This document shows, piece after piece, positions 22,697 through 30,751 of a stretch of 33,511 nucleotides of DNA. The number at the start of each line of letters is the position of its first letter. The first letter of the stretch is position 1. The position numbers and the translations under genes were made by a program. Source of the DNA: Crocinitomicaceae bacterium. Lineage in GTDB: Bacteria; Bacteroidota; Bacteroidia; Flavobacteriales_D; Crocinitomicaceae. The notes beneath the pieces were generated by a model. The model was not told where the DNA came from. It did no database searches and was given only the letters and a program-made list of their open reading frames with translations. The stretch is taken from NCBI GenBank assembly GCA_023262855.1, contig JALQYQ010000039.1:1-33511 (forward strand). Reading direction: 5' to 3'.

Positions 22697-24304
22697 TTAT
22701 TTATCAAATTGTTTAAAGATTTCTTTTAATTCTTCTAAGCTTACTTTTTTCCACTCCGGTTCAGGAGCCTTTTCTTGAGCCTTCATTGCGTGAATCGACA
22801 CATATATAATTCCACCTTCGTAGCGCAAGTAAACCAAATGTACCAAAGCATCTTTTGGAATATTATCAAAATGATAGGTAGAAGAATTCGAGTAGCTTGG
22901 CGACATCACTGAACGAATCACATCAAACACCAATTTACAATCCTTGTTTTCCTTTATTTTTTCTGGAGTTTCCATGTTAATTTTAGGACCAGGATCGCTT
23001 GTAAAACGATCACAATTAATCCACCCCATTTGTTTTGTATCAAAACTGTAATAACTTAACGTTTCAACGGATGATTGTCCTGTTGTAATTTCTTTTTCAA
23101 TTTCACGATTACGTTGTTTTGTCAATTCCGCTTGCAATTCCTCAAAGGTGGTTAAACCTAAACTATCCATCAATCCCTTGTTCATTTTCATCTGTAAATC
23201 ATTGAAGTTGTTTACACCGTATTTTTCCAAAAGTTTTCGAATCGAATCGCATTTTGAAGGAAGCCCCAAAAAAGGTTCAATGTTCTTTCTCAATCTTCTA
23301 GCCGATTTTCTCATGTTGCGCTGGCATTTTCGGAATTGCTGATTGTCTATTCGTACATTTTTATTGACGATTCCAGTCATTCCATTACCAATTCGACCTA
23401 ATCGACAAAATACCCTACAACTCGGCCCACAATTTCTACCTTCATTCATTTCACCACAATCAGACAAATCTCTTGGACCAACTTGTCGTAAACGCTGATC
23501 AATTCCATTCCAGTTCATTTCATTATGAGCATCTCTGTTTCCCTTGAACAGTTTCATACCCTCTTTATAATCTTGCGTTGGCATAAAAATGGAAATATCT
23601 TTGTTTGGATACAGGGGTTTTCCTGAATTTGAGCTTGCTTCTAAATAAATCATCCCGCCTGATTCCAATTGTTTTCCATTTGACATCGTACTCAAATTTT
23701 CCAGTAACATATCCGATTTCTTGTAGACTTCCTTGGCGGAGATTGTCACACATCCTTTTTGATTGACAAATGTCCCGGCTTGTATAAAGAGAATTGTACC
23801 TTGATCCAACAACAAAACTGTATCACGATTCGGATCAATGCAATGGCGTTGTTTTTTCTGTTCTAATTGTTTATATAAATCTTGGATGTCATCTTTAATG
23901 CGAGGAGCCAATTGCACAACGATGGTCACATCTACTCTGCGATTTTTTGCTTTACCATTTTCACTTGTATTCTCTGCAACCGGTTTCAATTCTCCAAATT
24001 CGAGTGATGTGGATGTTTTTAATTTTAACGAAGCAAGAAAATTTTCAACAGCTTTAACTCGATTCAGAGACAATTTTTGATTGTAAACATTCGAACCATC
24101 ACTATCTGTATGTCCTGACAATTCAATTGACAAAATATTGGGGATGTCTACTTTTTTCAAGAAAGCATCAAATGATGATTTTTCAGTTGCTTTCAACTCA
24201 TACTTGTCAACATCGAAATAAATGGAATGTCTCAAGGTATCTTGTGAATGAACTTGAAAAAGGTTTAAAAGAAGAAAAATGAGTAGTAGAAATTTAATAT
24301 TCAT
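22697..24304 (-). CDS. Exported protein with N-terminal OmpA-like domain
   Basis: The 535-residue protein begins with a signal peptide (to ...LFQVHSQ, residue ~20). An OmpA-like peptidoglycan-binding domain lies at ~25-135: SIYFDVDKYELKATE, SIELSGHTDSDGSNVYNQKL, SLNRVKAVENFL and NGKAKNRRVDV. The OmpA domain is N-terminal rather than at the usual C-terminal place. Residues ~160-260 form a beta-rich module (VNQKGCVTISAKEV, ESGGMIYLEASSNSGKPL) recalling Ig/ZU5-like extracellular modules. A Cys cluster (DCGEMNEGRNCGPSCRVFCR, ~283-302), a helical region and a final beta domain (~420-535) follow. It is probably an envelope protein tethered to peptidoglycan. Confidence 0.82.
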   Translation of the reverse strand: MNIKFLLLIFLLLNLFQVHSQDTLRHSIYFDVDKYELKATEKSSFDAFLKKVDIPNILSIELSGHTDSDGSNVYNQKLSLNRVKAVENFLASLKLKTSTSLEFGELKPVAENTSENGKAKNRRVDVTIVVQLAPRIKDDIQDLYKQLEQKKQRHCIDPNRDTVLLLDQGTILFIQAGTFVNQKGCVTISAKEVYKKSDMLLENLSTMSNGKQLESGGMIYLEASSNSGKPLYPNKDISIFMPTQDYKEGMKLFKGNRDAHNEMNWNGIDQRLRQVGPRDLSDCGEMNEGRNCGPSCRVFCRLGRIGNGMTGIVNKNVRIDNQQFRKCQRNMRKSARRLRKNIEPFLGLPSKCDSIRKLLEKYGVNNFNDLQMKMNKGLMDSLGLTTFEELQAELTKQRNREIEKEITTGQSSVETLSYYSFDTKQMGWINCDRFTSDPGPKINMETPEKIKENKDCKLVFDVIRSVMSPSYSNSSTYHFDNIPKDALVHLVYLRYEGGIIYVSIHAMKAQEKAPEPEWKKVSLEELKEIFKQFDK

Positions 24305-24353
24305 GCTTTGTTTTTTTTGACAACGTAAGAAAGAGGAACTTTATTTTATTACC

Positions 24354-24361
24354 TATCTTTA
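24354..24361 (+). promoter_or_regulatory. -7 promoter-like box (TATCTTTA)
   Basis: Seven of eight match to TAnnTTTG, 18 nt before the DUF1569 gene. Confidence 0.4.
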
Positions 24362-24379
24362 CCTTTATAAAATTAAGCA

Positions 24380-24835
24380 ATGAAAAATATTTTTGATAAA
24401 GCGGTAACAGAAGAAATGATTGGTCGATTAGAAAATCTAACACCTGCTTCTTCTGCGAAATGGGGAACAATGAACGTGGCTCAAATGTTGGCGCACTGTA
24501 ACGTGACTTACGAAATGATTTATGAACCTGAAAAACATCCAAAACCAAACGGGTTCAAGCGCTTTATGTTAAAATTGATTGTGAAACCGATTGTTGTCAA
24601 TGACAAGCAATACAAAGAAAATGGTCCAACTGCTCCAGCATTTAAAATTGTTTCTGAGCGTGAGTTTGAAACAGAAAAAGCACGTTTAATTGATTTTTTA
24701 AATCGCACGCAAGCGTTGGGTGGTGCTCATTTTGATGGCAAAGAATCAAATTCGTTCGGTGCATTGAAAACCAATGAGTGGAATGCCATGTTTTACAAAC
24801 ATTTGGATCACCATTTTCGTCAATTTGGTGTTTAA
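24380..24835 (+). CDS. DUF1569 (DinB-like fold) protein
   Basis: The 151-residue product matches the DUF1569 pattern: LTPASSAKWGTMNVAQMLAH near the N terminus, a hydrophobic middle (FMLKLIVKPIVV) and the C-terminal NEWNAMFYKHLDHHFRQFGV. His39 (AHC), and the C-terminal H-x-x-HH, could form the three-His metal site typical of the DinB/YfiT fold. Members are often predicted metal-dependent enzymes or stress proteins with no firm assignment. It has a promoter-like box, and PAP2 phosphatase follows after 11 bp, suggesting an operon of two. Confidence 0.85.
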   Translation: MKNIFDKAVTEEMIGRLENLTPASSAKWGTMNVAQMLAHCNVTYEMIYEPEKHPKPNGFKRFMLKLIVKPIVVNDKQYKENGPTAPAFKIVSEREFETEKARLIDFLNRTQALGGAHFDGKESNSFGALKTNEWNAMFYKHLDHHFRQFGV

Positions 24836-24846
24836 TTTAAGGGAAT

Positions 24847-25458
24847 ATGCGTCTAAGTTGGATTTTATTAACAGTTTGTTTTCAGAGTTCTATTTTTGCT
24901 CAAAACCTCGATTTCAGAATACTAAAATCAGTCAATCACTCCTACACTCCAACTGGCGGAAAAGTGTTTAAAACGATTACCAATTCAGTGAATCCAATTT
25001 CAATTGGGGCACCTGTTGGTTTATGTTTAGGCGGCGTTCTTACTAAAAACTCAGAAATACGTTGGAACAGTTATGAGTTAGGAAGTGCCAGTATTTTAAC
25101 TAGTTTGCTTACAACCGGATTGAAACTTTCCATTCATCGTGAAAGGCCTTTTAATCAATATCCTAATGACATTATTAAATACACTAAAGGTGGTTCGTAT
25201 TCCTTTCCATCTGGACATACAAGTGCAGCATTTGCAACGGCAACATCCATCAGTTTAATCTATCCAAAATGGTACATTATTGTTCCAGCTTATCTATGGG
25301 CTGGCAGCGTTGGTTATTCGCGCATGTATTTGGGAGTACATTATCCAACAGATGTGTTTGCTGGAGCACTTTTAGGAACAGGAACAAGTATTGGCACTCA
25401 TTATTTGTTCAAGTATATCAAACAAAAGCAAGTTGCTAAACAACAAGTGATGTTATAA
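24847..25458 (+). CDS. PAP2-family membrane phosphatase
   Basis: The 203-residue protein has a signal peptide or first helix (residues 1-19) and all three PAP2 motifs: K-x6-RP (Lys93, Arg100-Pro101 in KLSIHRERP), PSGH (121-124) and SR-x5-H-x3-D (Ser158, Arg159, His165, Asp169). These residues build the phosphohistidine active site, which removes phosphate from lipids such as undecaprenyl pyrophosphate, phosphatidic acid or lipid A. Hydrophobic segments around 52-67, 80-95, 128-160 and 168-180 fit a membrane enzyme. The substrate cannot be read from sequence. Its stop codon directly abuts the stop of the convergent T9SS gene. Confidence 0.92.
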   Translation: MRLSWILLTVCFQSSIFAQNLDFRILKSVNHSYTPTGGKVFKTITNSVNPISIGAPVGLCLGGVLTKNSEIRWNSYELGSASILTSLLTTGLKLSIHRERPFNQYPNDIIKYTKGGSYSFPSGHTSAAFATATSISLIYPKWYIIVPAYLWAGSVGYSRMYLGVHYPTDVFAGALLGTGTSIGTHYLFKYIKQKQVAKQQVML

Positions 25459-26352
25459 TTATTTCACCAATTGGAACGTTTCATTTCCTACTTTCACTAA
25501 GTAAGTTCCATTCTCAAATTTGTCGGTATTTATTGTCATTCTGCCTTCCAGAAAATTGGGTTGAATCGATTCAATCAATTTTCCTTCAGACGAATAGATT
25601 TCAATCACATCAATAACTGTTTCAGTTGCAACTTGAAACGTGATTTTGTCTTCCATTGGATTTGGAAAAATTGAAACATTCAAGGCAGATTTCTCATCAA
25701 GTCCCAAGTTCATATCTTGTTCTATCCAAACAAAAACATGATCTGATTCACGATATATCGCCACACTCATGAATGGATTCATCGTATACCAACGATAAAT
25801 TGTTGTTAAGTCAGATGTTTCAGTTATCAAAGCAACATTATCATAAGAATATCCATTTGGTAAATTTAACGTACCATAAGCAGCATAAGCCACATCAACT
25901 GAATAAGTTGTTGAATTACTAATAAAATCATCCGTGAATGTCCCTCCATAATTGAAGGGAAACTGCAGAATTTTCTTGCCATTTGCATTAAAATCGTACA
26001 TACTCCCCATATTAGTAATTGTGTGAGCCAATTCGACCATTTCAGTTGAATTCACTTCAAAGTATGAATACATATTCGCAATTAAATAGGCATAGTTTGC
26101 TGATGAAAAATAGGAACCATAAATTGAAGCCGGTGCGTCAATAATCGAAATTGCACCTGGACTTATTGAAGTTAAACTGGTAAAATCCCATATCACGTCA
26201 CTATTCAAAGTGATTGGACTTGAAAATCCTTGATTCACTCGTACATTATAGTTATACGAAGAATTAGGCAACAAATTGGCATTTTCAATGATTGGTTGTG
26301 CATTCAGCCGTATAAATGACACGAACGACAAAGCGAATACGATTTTTTTCAT
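25459..26352 (-). CDS. Secreted T9SS protein of unknown function
   Basis: The 297-residue protein has a signal peptide (to ...IRLNAQ, residue ~19). A beta-rich ~200-residue middle follows with no recognised domain (VIWDFTSLTSISPGA, YGGTFTDDF, TYSVDVAYAAYGTLNLPNGY). A type A sorting domain occupies ~222-297 (VSIFPNPMEDKITFQVAT ... NGTYLVKVGNETFQLVK). The middle resembles the generic secreted-protein modules of Flavobacteriales (start of mature protein with NSSYNYNVRV...). It converges on the PAP2 gene with no gap. A TAATTTTG box at 26373-26380 is a promoter candidate. Confidence 0.82.
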   Translation of the reverse strand: MKKIVFALSFVSFIRLNAQPIIENANLLPNSSYNYNVRVNQGFSSPITLNSDVIWDFTSLTSISPGAISIIDAPASIYGSYFSSANYAYLIANMYSYFEVNSTEMVELAHTITNMGSMYDFNANGKKILQFPFNYGGTFTDDFISNSTTYSVDVAYAAYGTLNLPNGYSYDNVALITETSDLTTIYRWYTMNPFMSVAIYRESDHVFVWIEQDMNLGLDEKSALNVSIFPNPMEDKITFQVATETVIDVIEIYSSEGKLIESIQPNFLEGRMTINTDKFENGTYLVKVGNETFQLVK

Positions 26353-26372
26353 GGTTTCATTAGTTATTAAGA

Positions 26373-26380
26373 CAAAATTA
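26373..26380 (-). promoter_or_regulatory. -7 promoter box (TAATTTTG)
   Basis: Exact TAnnTTTG on the minus strand, 20 nt before the ATG of the T9SS gene ending at 25459. Confidence 0.5.
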
Positions 26381-26466
26381 AGTGGTTATCTCATTTAAAG
26401 AAATGATATTTATCATGATTCAATGTTTTTTAAATGAACAAGTTAATCTCTTTATTTCTTTCTAAT

Positions 26467-26474
26467 TAACTTTG
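26467..26474 (+). promoter_or_regulatory. -7 promoter box (TAACTTTG)
   Basis: Exact TAnnTTTG, 14 nt before the expansin ATG, implying a very short leader. Confidence 0.55.
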
Positions 26475-26488
26475 TAAAAACCATTCAA

Positions 26489-27409
26489 ATGAAATCAATT
26501 ATCTCCATTTGTTTTGCAACAACTTTAAGTTACCTATCCGCTCAGGGATTATGTTCAACAACCGAGTTCAATGGAAGTGGTACCTACTATGCCGCTTCTG
26601 GGACACCTTCTTGCTCATTTGAAGCAAGTGTAATTGATGACCATTATGCAGCAATGAATGCCGCTCAATTCAATAACGCAGATTATTGTGGAACTTGTTT
26701 GGAAATAACAGGTCAGGTCGGAACAACAATCGTTCAAATCATTGATGAATGTGCAACTTGTCCGGCAAACAACATCGACATGAGTCCTATTGCTTTCACA
26801 GAAGCAGTGGGAGATTTGATGATCGGAACAGGTGCAATCTCTTGGAAACAAGTTTCATGTCCTTGGACAACAAATCTCAAATTAAACACTTTTTCCTCTA
26901 GCCCTTGGTACTGTTCTGTTGTTATAGAAAATCATGTAAATGATCTTTCAGCTGTTCAACTATTTGCAAATGGAATATGGAATAGTTTAACAAGAACTAA
27001 TTATAATTCATGGACCAACAATGGATTTTCATTAAACGGTGAAAGCTCTTATGATTTTCGAGTGACAGATTGCTATGGTCAAACAATTAACATTACAGGT
27101 GTAGATCTTGGAGGAGCACAGCAGATTTATCAAGCGATGGAAAACTTTATACCGTGTTCAAATCTTGGAATTAACCCTAAAAATCAACAAGGATTCCTTC
27201 TGAAAGAAACGAATGAACACTGGGCTATCACAGCTGAAAATGGAATCAAATCAGTTCAATTATTAGATCAAACAGGAAAAATTCTTATGGATGGGATGTC
27301 GCAAAGTGACGAAATTGTTCTTTCAAAAAATAACATAGCAAGCGGCGTTTATTTCATTCAAGTTCAATCAGAAAATGGTCAACTCGCACGTTTTAAAGTT
27401 CTCCGTTAA
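26489..27409 (+). CDS. Secreted bacterial expansin with T9SS sorting domain
   Basis: The 306-residue protein has a signal peptide (to ...SYLSAQ, residue ~19). Residues ~28-124 form a double-psi barrel of expansin/EG45 type: GSGTYYAASGTPSCSFEA, MNAAQFNNADYCGTCLEITG, VQIIDECATCP, then IDMSPIAF with the conserved Asp97. Residues ~127-215 are a second beta-sandwich corresponding to the CBM63-like domain (PWYCSVVIENHVND, WNSLTRTNYNSW, YDFRVTDCYGQTI). Residues ~228-306 are a T9SS sorting domain. Expansins loosen cellulose or wall networks without hydrolysis. The Asp97 and aromatic residues fit an active, cell-surface-displayed or secreted expansin. It stops 3 bp before the convergent gene. Confidence 0.88.
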   Translation: MKSIISICFATTLSYLSAQGLCSTTEFNGSGTYYAASGTPSCSFEASVIDDHYAAMNAAQFNNADYCGTCLEITGQVGTTIVQIIDECATCPANNIDMSPIAFTEAVGDLMIGTGAISWKQVSCPWTTNLKLNTFSSSPWYCSVVIENHVNDLSAVQLFANGIWNSLTRTNYNSWTNNGFSLNGESSYDFRVTDCYGQTINITGVDLGGAQQIYQAMENFIPCSNLGINPKNQQGFLLKETNEHWAITAENGIKSVQLLDQTGKILMDGMSQSDEIVLSKNNIASGVYFIQVQSENGQLARFKVLR

Positions 27410-27412
27410 ATG

Positions 27413-28582
27413 TTATTCCTCTGCAAATGAAAAAGGATAATTTCCAAATTTTGCGGCTAATCGGTTAACACTGTAAACGCTTTTTGTATAAACATTTGAA
27501 AGTGCGATTATGCACGTGGAATCATCGCGCAAAGTTACATAACACGCTGTGTTTCCATGCCACCAACCGCTATGAAAGAAATACGTGTCTTTTCCTTCCA
27601 ATTCTTTTAAGCGAATTCCAAGACCATAATTGCTTTTTCCTGGACGTTCATAACTGTAGCCTTTGAACATTTGAGATCGCAACGAATCACTCAAAAAAGT
27701 TGATGAATAACTCGCTTTGTCAAGCTGAAACAAATCCCTTGCGGTGGTGTATAAATTTTTATCCCCGTATATTGCATCCAAGTAGTCAAAGGTTTGCAGA
27801 ACATGACGTGAATTATACGATTGACTAACAGCCGATTTTTCCTTCGATCGATCCATGACAAACGTATTCTTCATATTCAAAGGATTCAAAACAAGTTCTT
27901 TCACCGCTTTTGGGAAAGGCTTTCCAGTTGCCTTTTCAACAATTAAAGCCAAAAGCGCATAGTTTGTATTGCAATAAGCAAATTTCGAATCAGGTGGAAA
28001 GTTCAATGGAAATTTGTGTTTTTTAAGCAAGCGAACAATGTCGTAATTACGCAGAATTGTCCCTAAATGCCAGGTGTGAAACGTAAAATAACCATAATAC
28101 GGAATTCCACTTCTATGATTCAATAACATGCGGACAGTTACACCTTCATAGGGGATTTCACGCAAATAATTGCGAATGTCAACATCTAATTTTATACGAC
28201 CTTGATCGACCAAACGCAATACGGTATAAGCAGTAACGACTTTGGAAACAGAAGCAACATGAACAGGAGTTTCAGAAGTCATCACCTCCTTGTTTTTAAA
28301 ATTTGCTAAACCTTGTGCTTTTAAATAAACGATTTTGCCTTTTTTACCAACCAAAAATTGTCCGTTAAATTGCTCTTTACCAAGCACATTCAAATAAAAC
28401 CAATGCGCATCTTTTTGCATTTTACGCACTTCATTTTTAGGTAATTGACCAAATTGCGGAAAGTAATTGATCTCTTCTTTTTTCTCTTTCCAGCGCTTAA
28501 ACGGATTGATTTTTCCTTCACATGAAACGATCAACGTGAGGAGTGATAAGACAGTAAATAAGTTGATTCCAATTTTTTGCAT
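27413..28582 (-). CDS. Serine hydrolase of the beta-lactamase/PBP4* fold, lipoprotein
   Basis: The 389-residue protein has a lipoprotein signal peptide ending in LIVSC (lipidated Cys21). The beta-lactamase class C-like fold shows the SxxK motif at Ser111-Val-Ser-Lys114 (HVASVSKVV), the YxN motif at Tyr203-Cys-Asn205 and a third motif HSG at 337-339, in place of KTG. These are the catalytic triad elements of penicillin-binding-protein-like esterases and peptidases. The substrate (peptidoglycan peptide, ester or D-amino acid) is not visible, and beta-lactam resistance should not be assumed. The promoter box lies only 5 nt upstream of the ATG, implying an almost leaderless mRNA. Confidence 0.88.
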   Translation of the reverse strand: MQKIGINLFTVLSLLTLIVSCEGKINPFKRWKEKKEEINYFPQFGQLPKNEVRKMQKDAHWFYLNVLGKEQFNGQFLVGKKGKIVYLKAQGLANFKNKEVMTSETPVHVASVSKVVTAYTVLRLVDQGRIKLDVDIRNYLREIPYEGVTVRMLLNHRSGIPYYGYFTFHTWHLGTILRNYDIVRLLKKHKFPLNFPPDSKFAYCNTNYALLALIVEKATGKPFPKAVKELVLNPLNMKNTFVMDRSKEKSAVSQSYNSRHVLQTFDYLDAIYGDKNLYTTARDLFQLDKASYSSTFLSDSLRSQMFKGYSYERPGKSNYGLGIRLKELEGKDTYFFHSGWWHGNTACYVTLRDDSTCIIALSNVYTKSVYSVNRLAAKFGNYPFSFAEE

Positions 28583-28587
28583 TGCGG

Positions 28588-28595
28588 CAAAAGTA
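28588..28595 (-). promoter_or_regulatory. -7 promoter box (TACTTTTG) next to the start codon
   Basis: Exact TAnnTTTG on the minus strand, only 5 nt before the ATG of the serine hydrolase. If used, transcription would start at or near the ATG. Confidence 0.5.
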
Positions 28596-28618
28596 GTAAC
28601 ACTTAGGAATTAAAAAAA

Positions 28619-28999
28619 TTAACCTTTAAAAATTCCATCAACATAATACCATTTCCCTTCATCTTGTATAAATGTAGATCGCTCATGATGAATTTTTGGT
28701 GGATCTATGCCTTGCATGTAATGCGCTTTAAATTCAACAATTGTTGGTAAACTTTCAATGATTTCCAATTTTAGCCATCTATTCGATTTAGCCCATGCCT
28801 CAATTTCTTTCTTGGAAAAACGATGCCGTGTTGATGGATGAGTTGTTGCCACCAAATAATCCACTTTACATGTTGCATATGCGGAATATCTAGAACGCAT
28901 TAATTGTTCAGCGGTCACCGCATTGCGTTCATTTAAAATTAGCGGTTCACAGCATTCAGCATGAGATAGCTCACTACCACATGGACAAGTCGTATTCAT
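28619..28999 (-). CDS. ychJ: YchJ-family (UPF0225) protein with SEC-C-type motif
   Basis: The 126-residue protein begins with the metal-binding motif CPCGSELSHAECC (Cys5, Cys7, Cys16, Cys17), then the YchJ core: AEQLMRSRYSAY, WLKLEIIESL, EFKAHYMQG and HHERSTFIQDEGKWYYVDG. The second C-terminal SEC-C motif of enterobacterial YchJ is absent. The core is an NTF2-like fold; the molecular role is unknown. A TAAATTTC box lies 15 nt upstream. Confidence 0.9.
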   Translation of the reverse strand: MNTTCPCGSELSHAECCEPLILNERNAVTAEQLMRSRYSAYATCKVDYLVATTHPSTRHRFSKKEIEAWAKSNRWLKLEIIESLPTIVEFKAHYMQGIDPPKIHHERSTFIQDEGKWYYVDGIFKG

Positions 29000-29192
29000 A
29001 GTTTCAAATTGTGATGAAATTTACACATTCTCAACTAAAATTGAAGCCGTTATCACAATTTATTTTAAATCTAAATTATTGGCATTTACTTGTTGACCAA
29101 ACAAAAAGATAGTTTTCAACATCCGATTAAGGGTCTATATTTCTTCTTACATTTACTACAGAATTCGCTTACCTCTTCATTCAAATAGCGCT

Positions 29193-29714
29193 ATGGCATT
29201 GCTCAAGAACTTGTTTAAAAAAATCAAAGAATACAAAAAGGAGCCATCCACAAAACGACAATTGACTTTAAAAAGTCAAACTGATGGAACTACAATTGAG
29301 CATAAAAAGAAAGAAGAAATTGAAGAAGCAACTCAAATTCCTGTTCCAACACCAAATTCCTTTTTATTTCCAAAAGCAGAAACGGTTGAATTACTTGAAA
29401 ATCAATCTTCATCAGGGCATTTTTATCCATCAAATGAAGCGAAAGACCTTTCCTCATTCACCTATTTGGAAATTTGCAGTGTTGCAGCTTACATATTAAG
29501 AAACTTGAATTATCAAACCTTAAAAAAAGAGCGCTTCTTCAAAGAAACTACAATTAACTTTTCAGATCCTGATGCAGATCTATTCATGGATAAAGCATCG
29601 CTTTTCATTGGAAAAAATGATTGCTTTTCTATTGATGGATATCATTATTTGATTACCATTTCAAATAGCATAAAACCCGATTTTATTACCAAAGTTCTAT
29701 CAAAAAAAACATGA
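29193..29714 (+). CDS. Hypothetical protein, coupled to the PhoD-like phosphatase
   Basis: The 173-residue protein has a basic N-terminal region (LLKNLFKKIKEYKKEPSTKR), a low-complexity acidic/Pro linker (~45-75), and a C-terminal globular part from SSFTYLEICSVAAYILRNLN onward. No signal peptide, transmembrane helix or recognised domain is visible. Its stop codon overlaps the ATG of the phosphatase gene (ATGATG), so the two are translationally coupled. The function cannot be inferred beyond that link. Confidence 0.72.
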   Translation: MALLKNLFKKIKEYKKEPSTKRQLTLKSQTDGTTIEHKKKEEIEEATQIPVPTPNSFLFPKAETVELLENQSSSGHFYPSNEAKDLSSFTYLEICSVAAYILRNLNYQTLKKERFFKETTINFSDPDADLFMDKASLFIGKNDCFSIDGYHYLITISNSIKPDFITKVLSKKT

Positions 29715-30751
29715 TGAAATTTACTTTTTTCGTTCCTCTAATGCTTGCTTTCCATTCGTTTGGACAAGATACTATAACAACAATTGCTTTCGGTTCATGC
29801 GGTCATCAAGACAAACCATTAACCATGTATCAAAACATTGTGGCCCATCACCCAGATTTGTTCATCTTTTTGGGAGATAATATTTATGCTGATACGAAAG
29901 ACATGAAAGTGATGAAGCAGAAATATCAAAAACTTGCCGATAATCCCAATTTTCAATTATTAAAAAATACTACTTCGATTATTGCAACTTGGGATGATCA
30001 CGATTACGGTCAAGATGACACAGGTAAATACTATCCGAAAAAGAAGGCTTCGAAGAAAATTTTCTTGAATTTTTTCGATGAACCAAAATGTTCAGAACGC
30101 TATAAACACGAAGGAATTTACACATCCTACGAATACACTGTTAATGGTAAAAAGCTTCAAATCATTTTGTTGGATTTACGTACATTTCGTGATAACTTAT
30201 TGCCTTATGATGGCGCGTTAAAAGCAGACACAAATTACCGCTATCACTTGGACTATTCGCAACAATTTTCTCCGGATTCAACCATCATGGGAGCTGAACA
30301 ATGGGCTTGGTTAAAAACAGAGTTAAGCAAACCAGCTGATGTACGTATCATCGGTTCAAGTACACAATTTGCGACACAATACAATGGGTATGAAACATGG
30401 GCAAATTTCCCATTGGAACAAGAAAAAATGTTTCAACTTATCAAAGAAACCAAAGCCAATGGAGTTGTTTTTATTTCTGGGGACGTTCATTATTCGGAAC
30501 TGTGCAAAATGGAAACAGCAACAACACCCTACCCGATTTATGATTTAACTTCAAGTGGATTAACAGAAGAATGGAAATTTGCTACACCGAACAAATACCG
30601 TATAGGAAATGCTGTTATGAACAATCATTTTGGATTAATTACAATCGATTGGAACAAGACCTTTCCTGAAGTGAAAATGGAGATTTGGGATAACAAAGAT
30701 CAAGTGCGAATTTTGCAGACAGTTAGCATGCAGGAACTTCAAGTTAAATAA
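29711..30751 (+). CDS. PhoD-type alkaline phosphatase/phosphodiesterase, exported
   Basis: The 346-residue protein has a signal peptide (to ...AFHSFGQ, residue ~19). The metallophosphatase motifs of the PhoD family are present: FGSC (27-30), LGDNIYAD (~54-61), ATWDDHDYGQ (~92-101), LLDLRTFR and SGDVHYSE, the last supplying metal-binding His. Family members use Fe/Ca and cleave phosphomonoesters or diesters such as teichoic-type polymers. The start could be Met1 or Met2, which are adjacent. It is shorter than PhoD of B. subtilis and lacks an obvious lipobox. It is coupled to the small upstream gene and abuts the convergent sulfatase-fold gene with no gap. Confidence 0.9.
   Translation: MMKFTFFVPLMLAFHSFGQDTITTIAFGSCGHQDKPLTMYQNIVAHHPDLFIFLGDNIYADTKDMKVMKQKYQKLADNPNFQLLKNTTSIIATWDDHDYGQDDTGKYYPKKKASKKIFLNFFDEPKCSERYKHEGIYTSYEYTVNGKKLQIILLDLRTFRDNLLPYDGALKADTNYRYHLDYSQQFSPDSTIMGAEQWAWLKTELSKPADVRIIGSSTQFATQYNGYETWANFPLEQEKMFQLIKETKANGVVFISGDVHYSELCKMETATTPYPIYDLTSSGLTEEWKFATPNKYRIGNAVMNNHFGLITIDWNKTFPEVKMEIWDNKDQVRILQTVSMQELQVK

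Noticed and set aside
27413..28582. Beta-lactamase (antibiotic resistance) call
   Set aside because: Only the fold motifs SxxK, YxN and HSG are present; these are shared with peptidases and esterases, so resistance is not supported.
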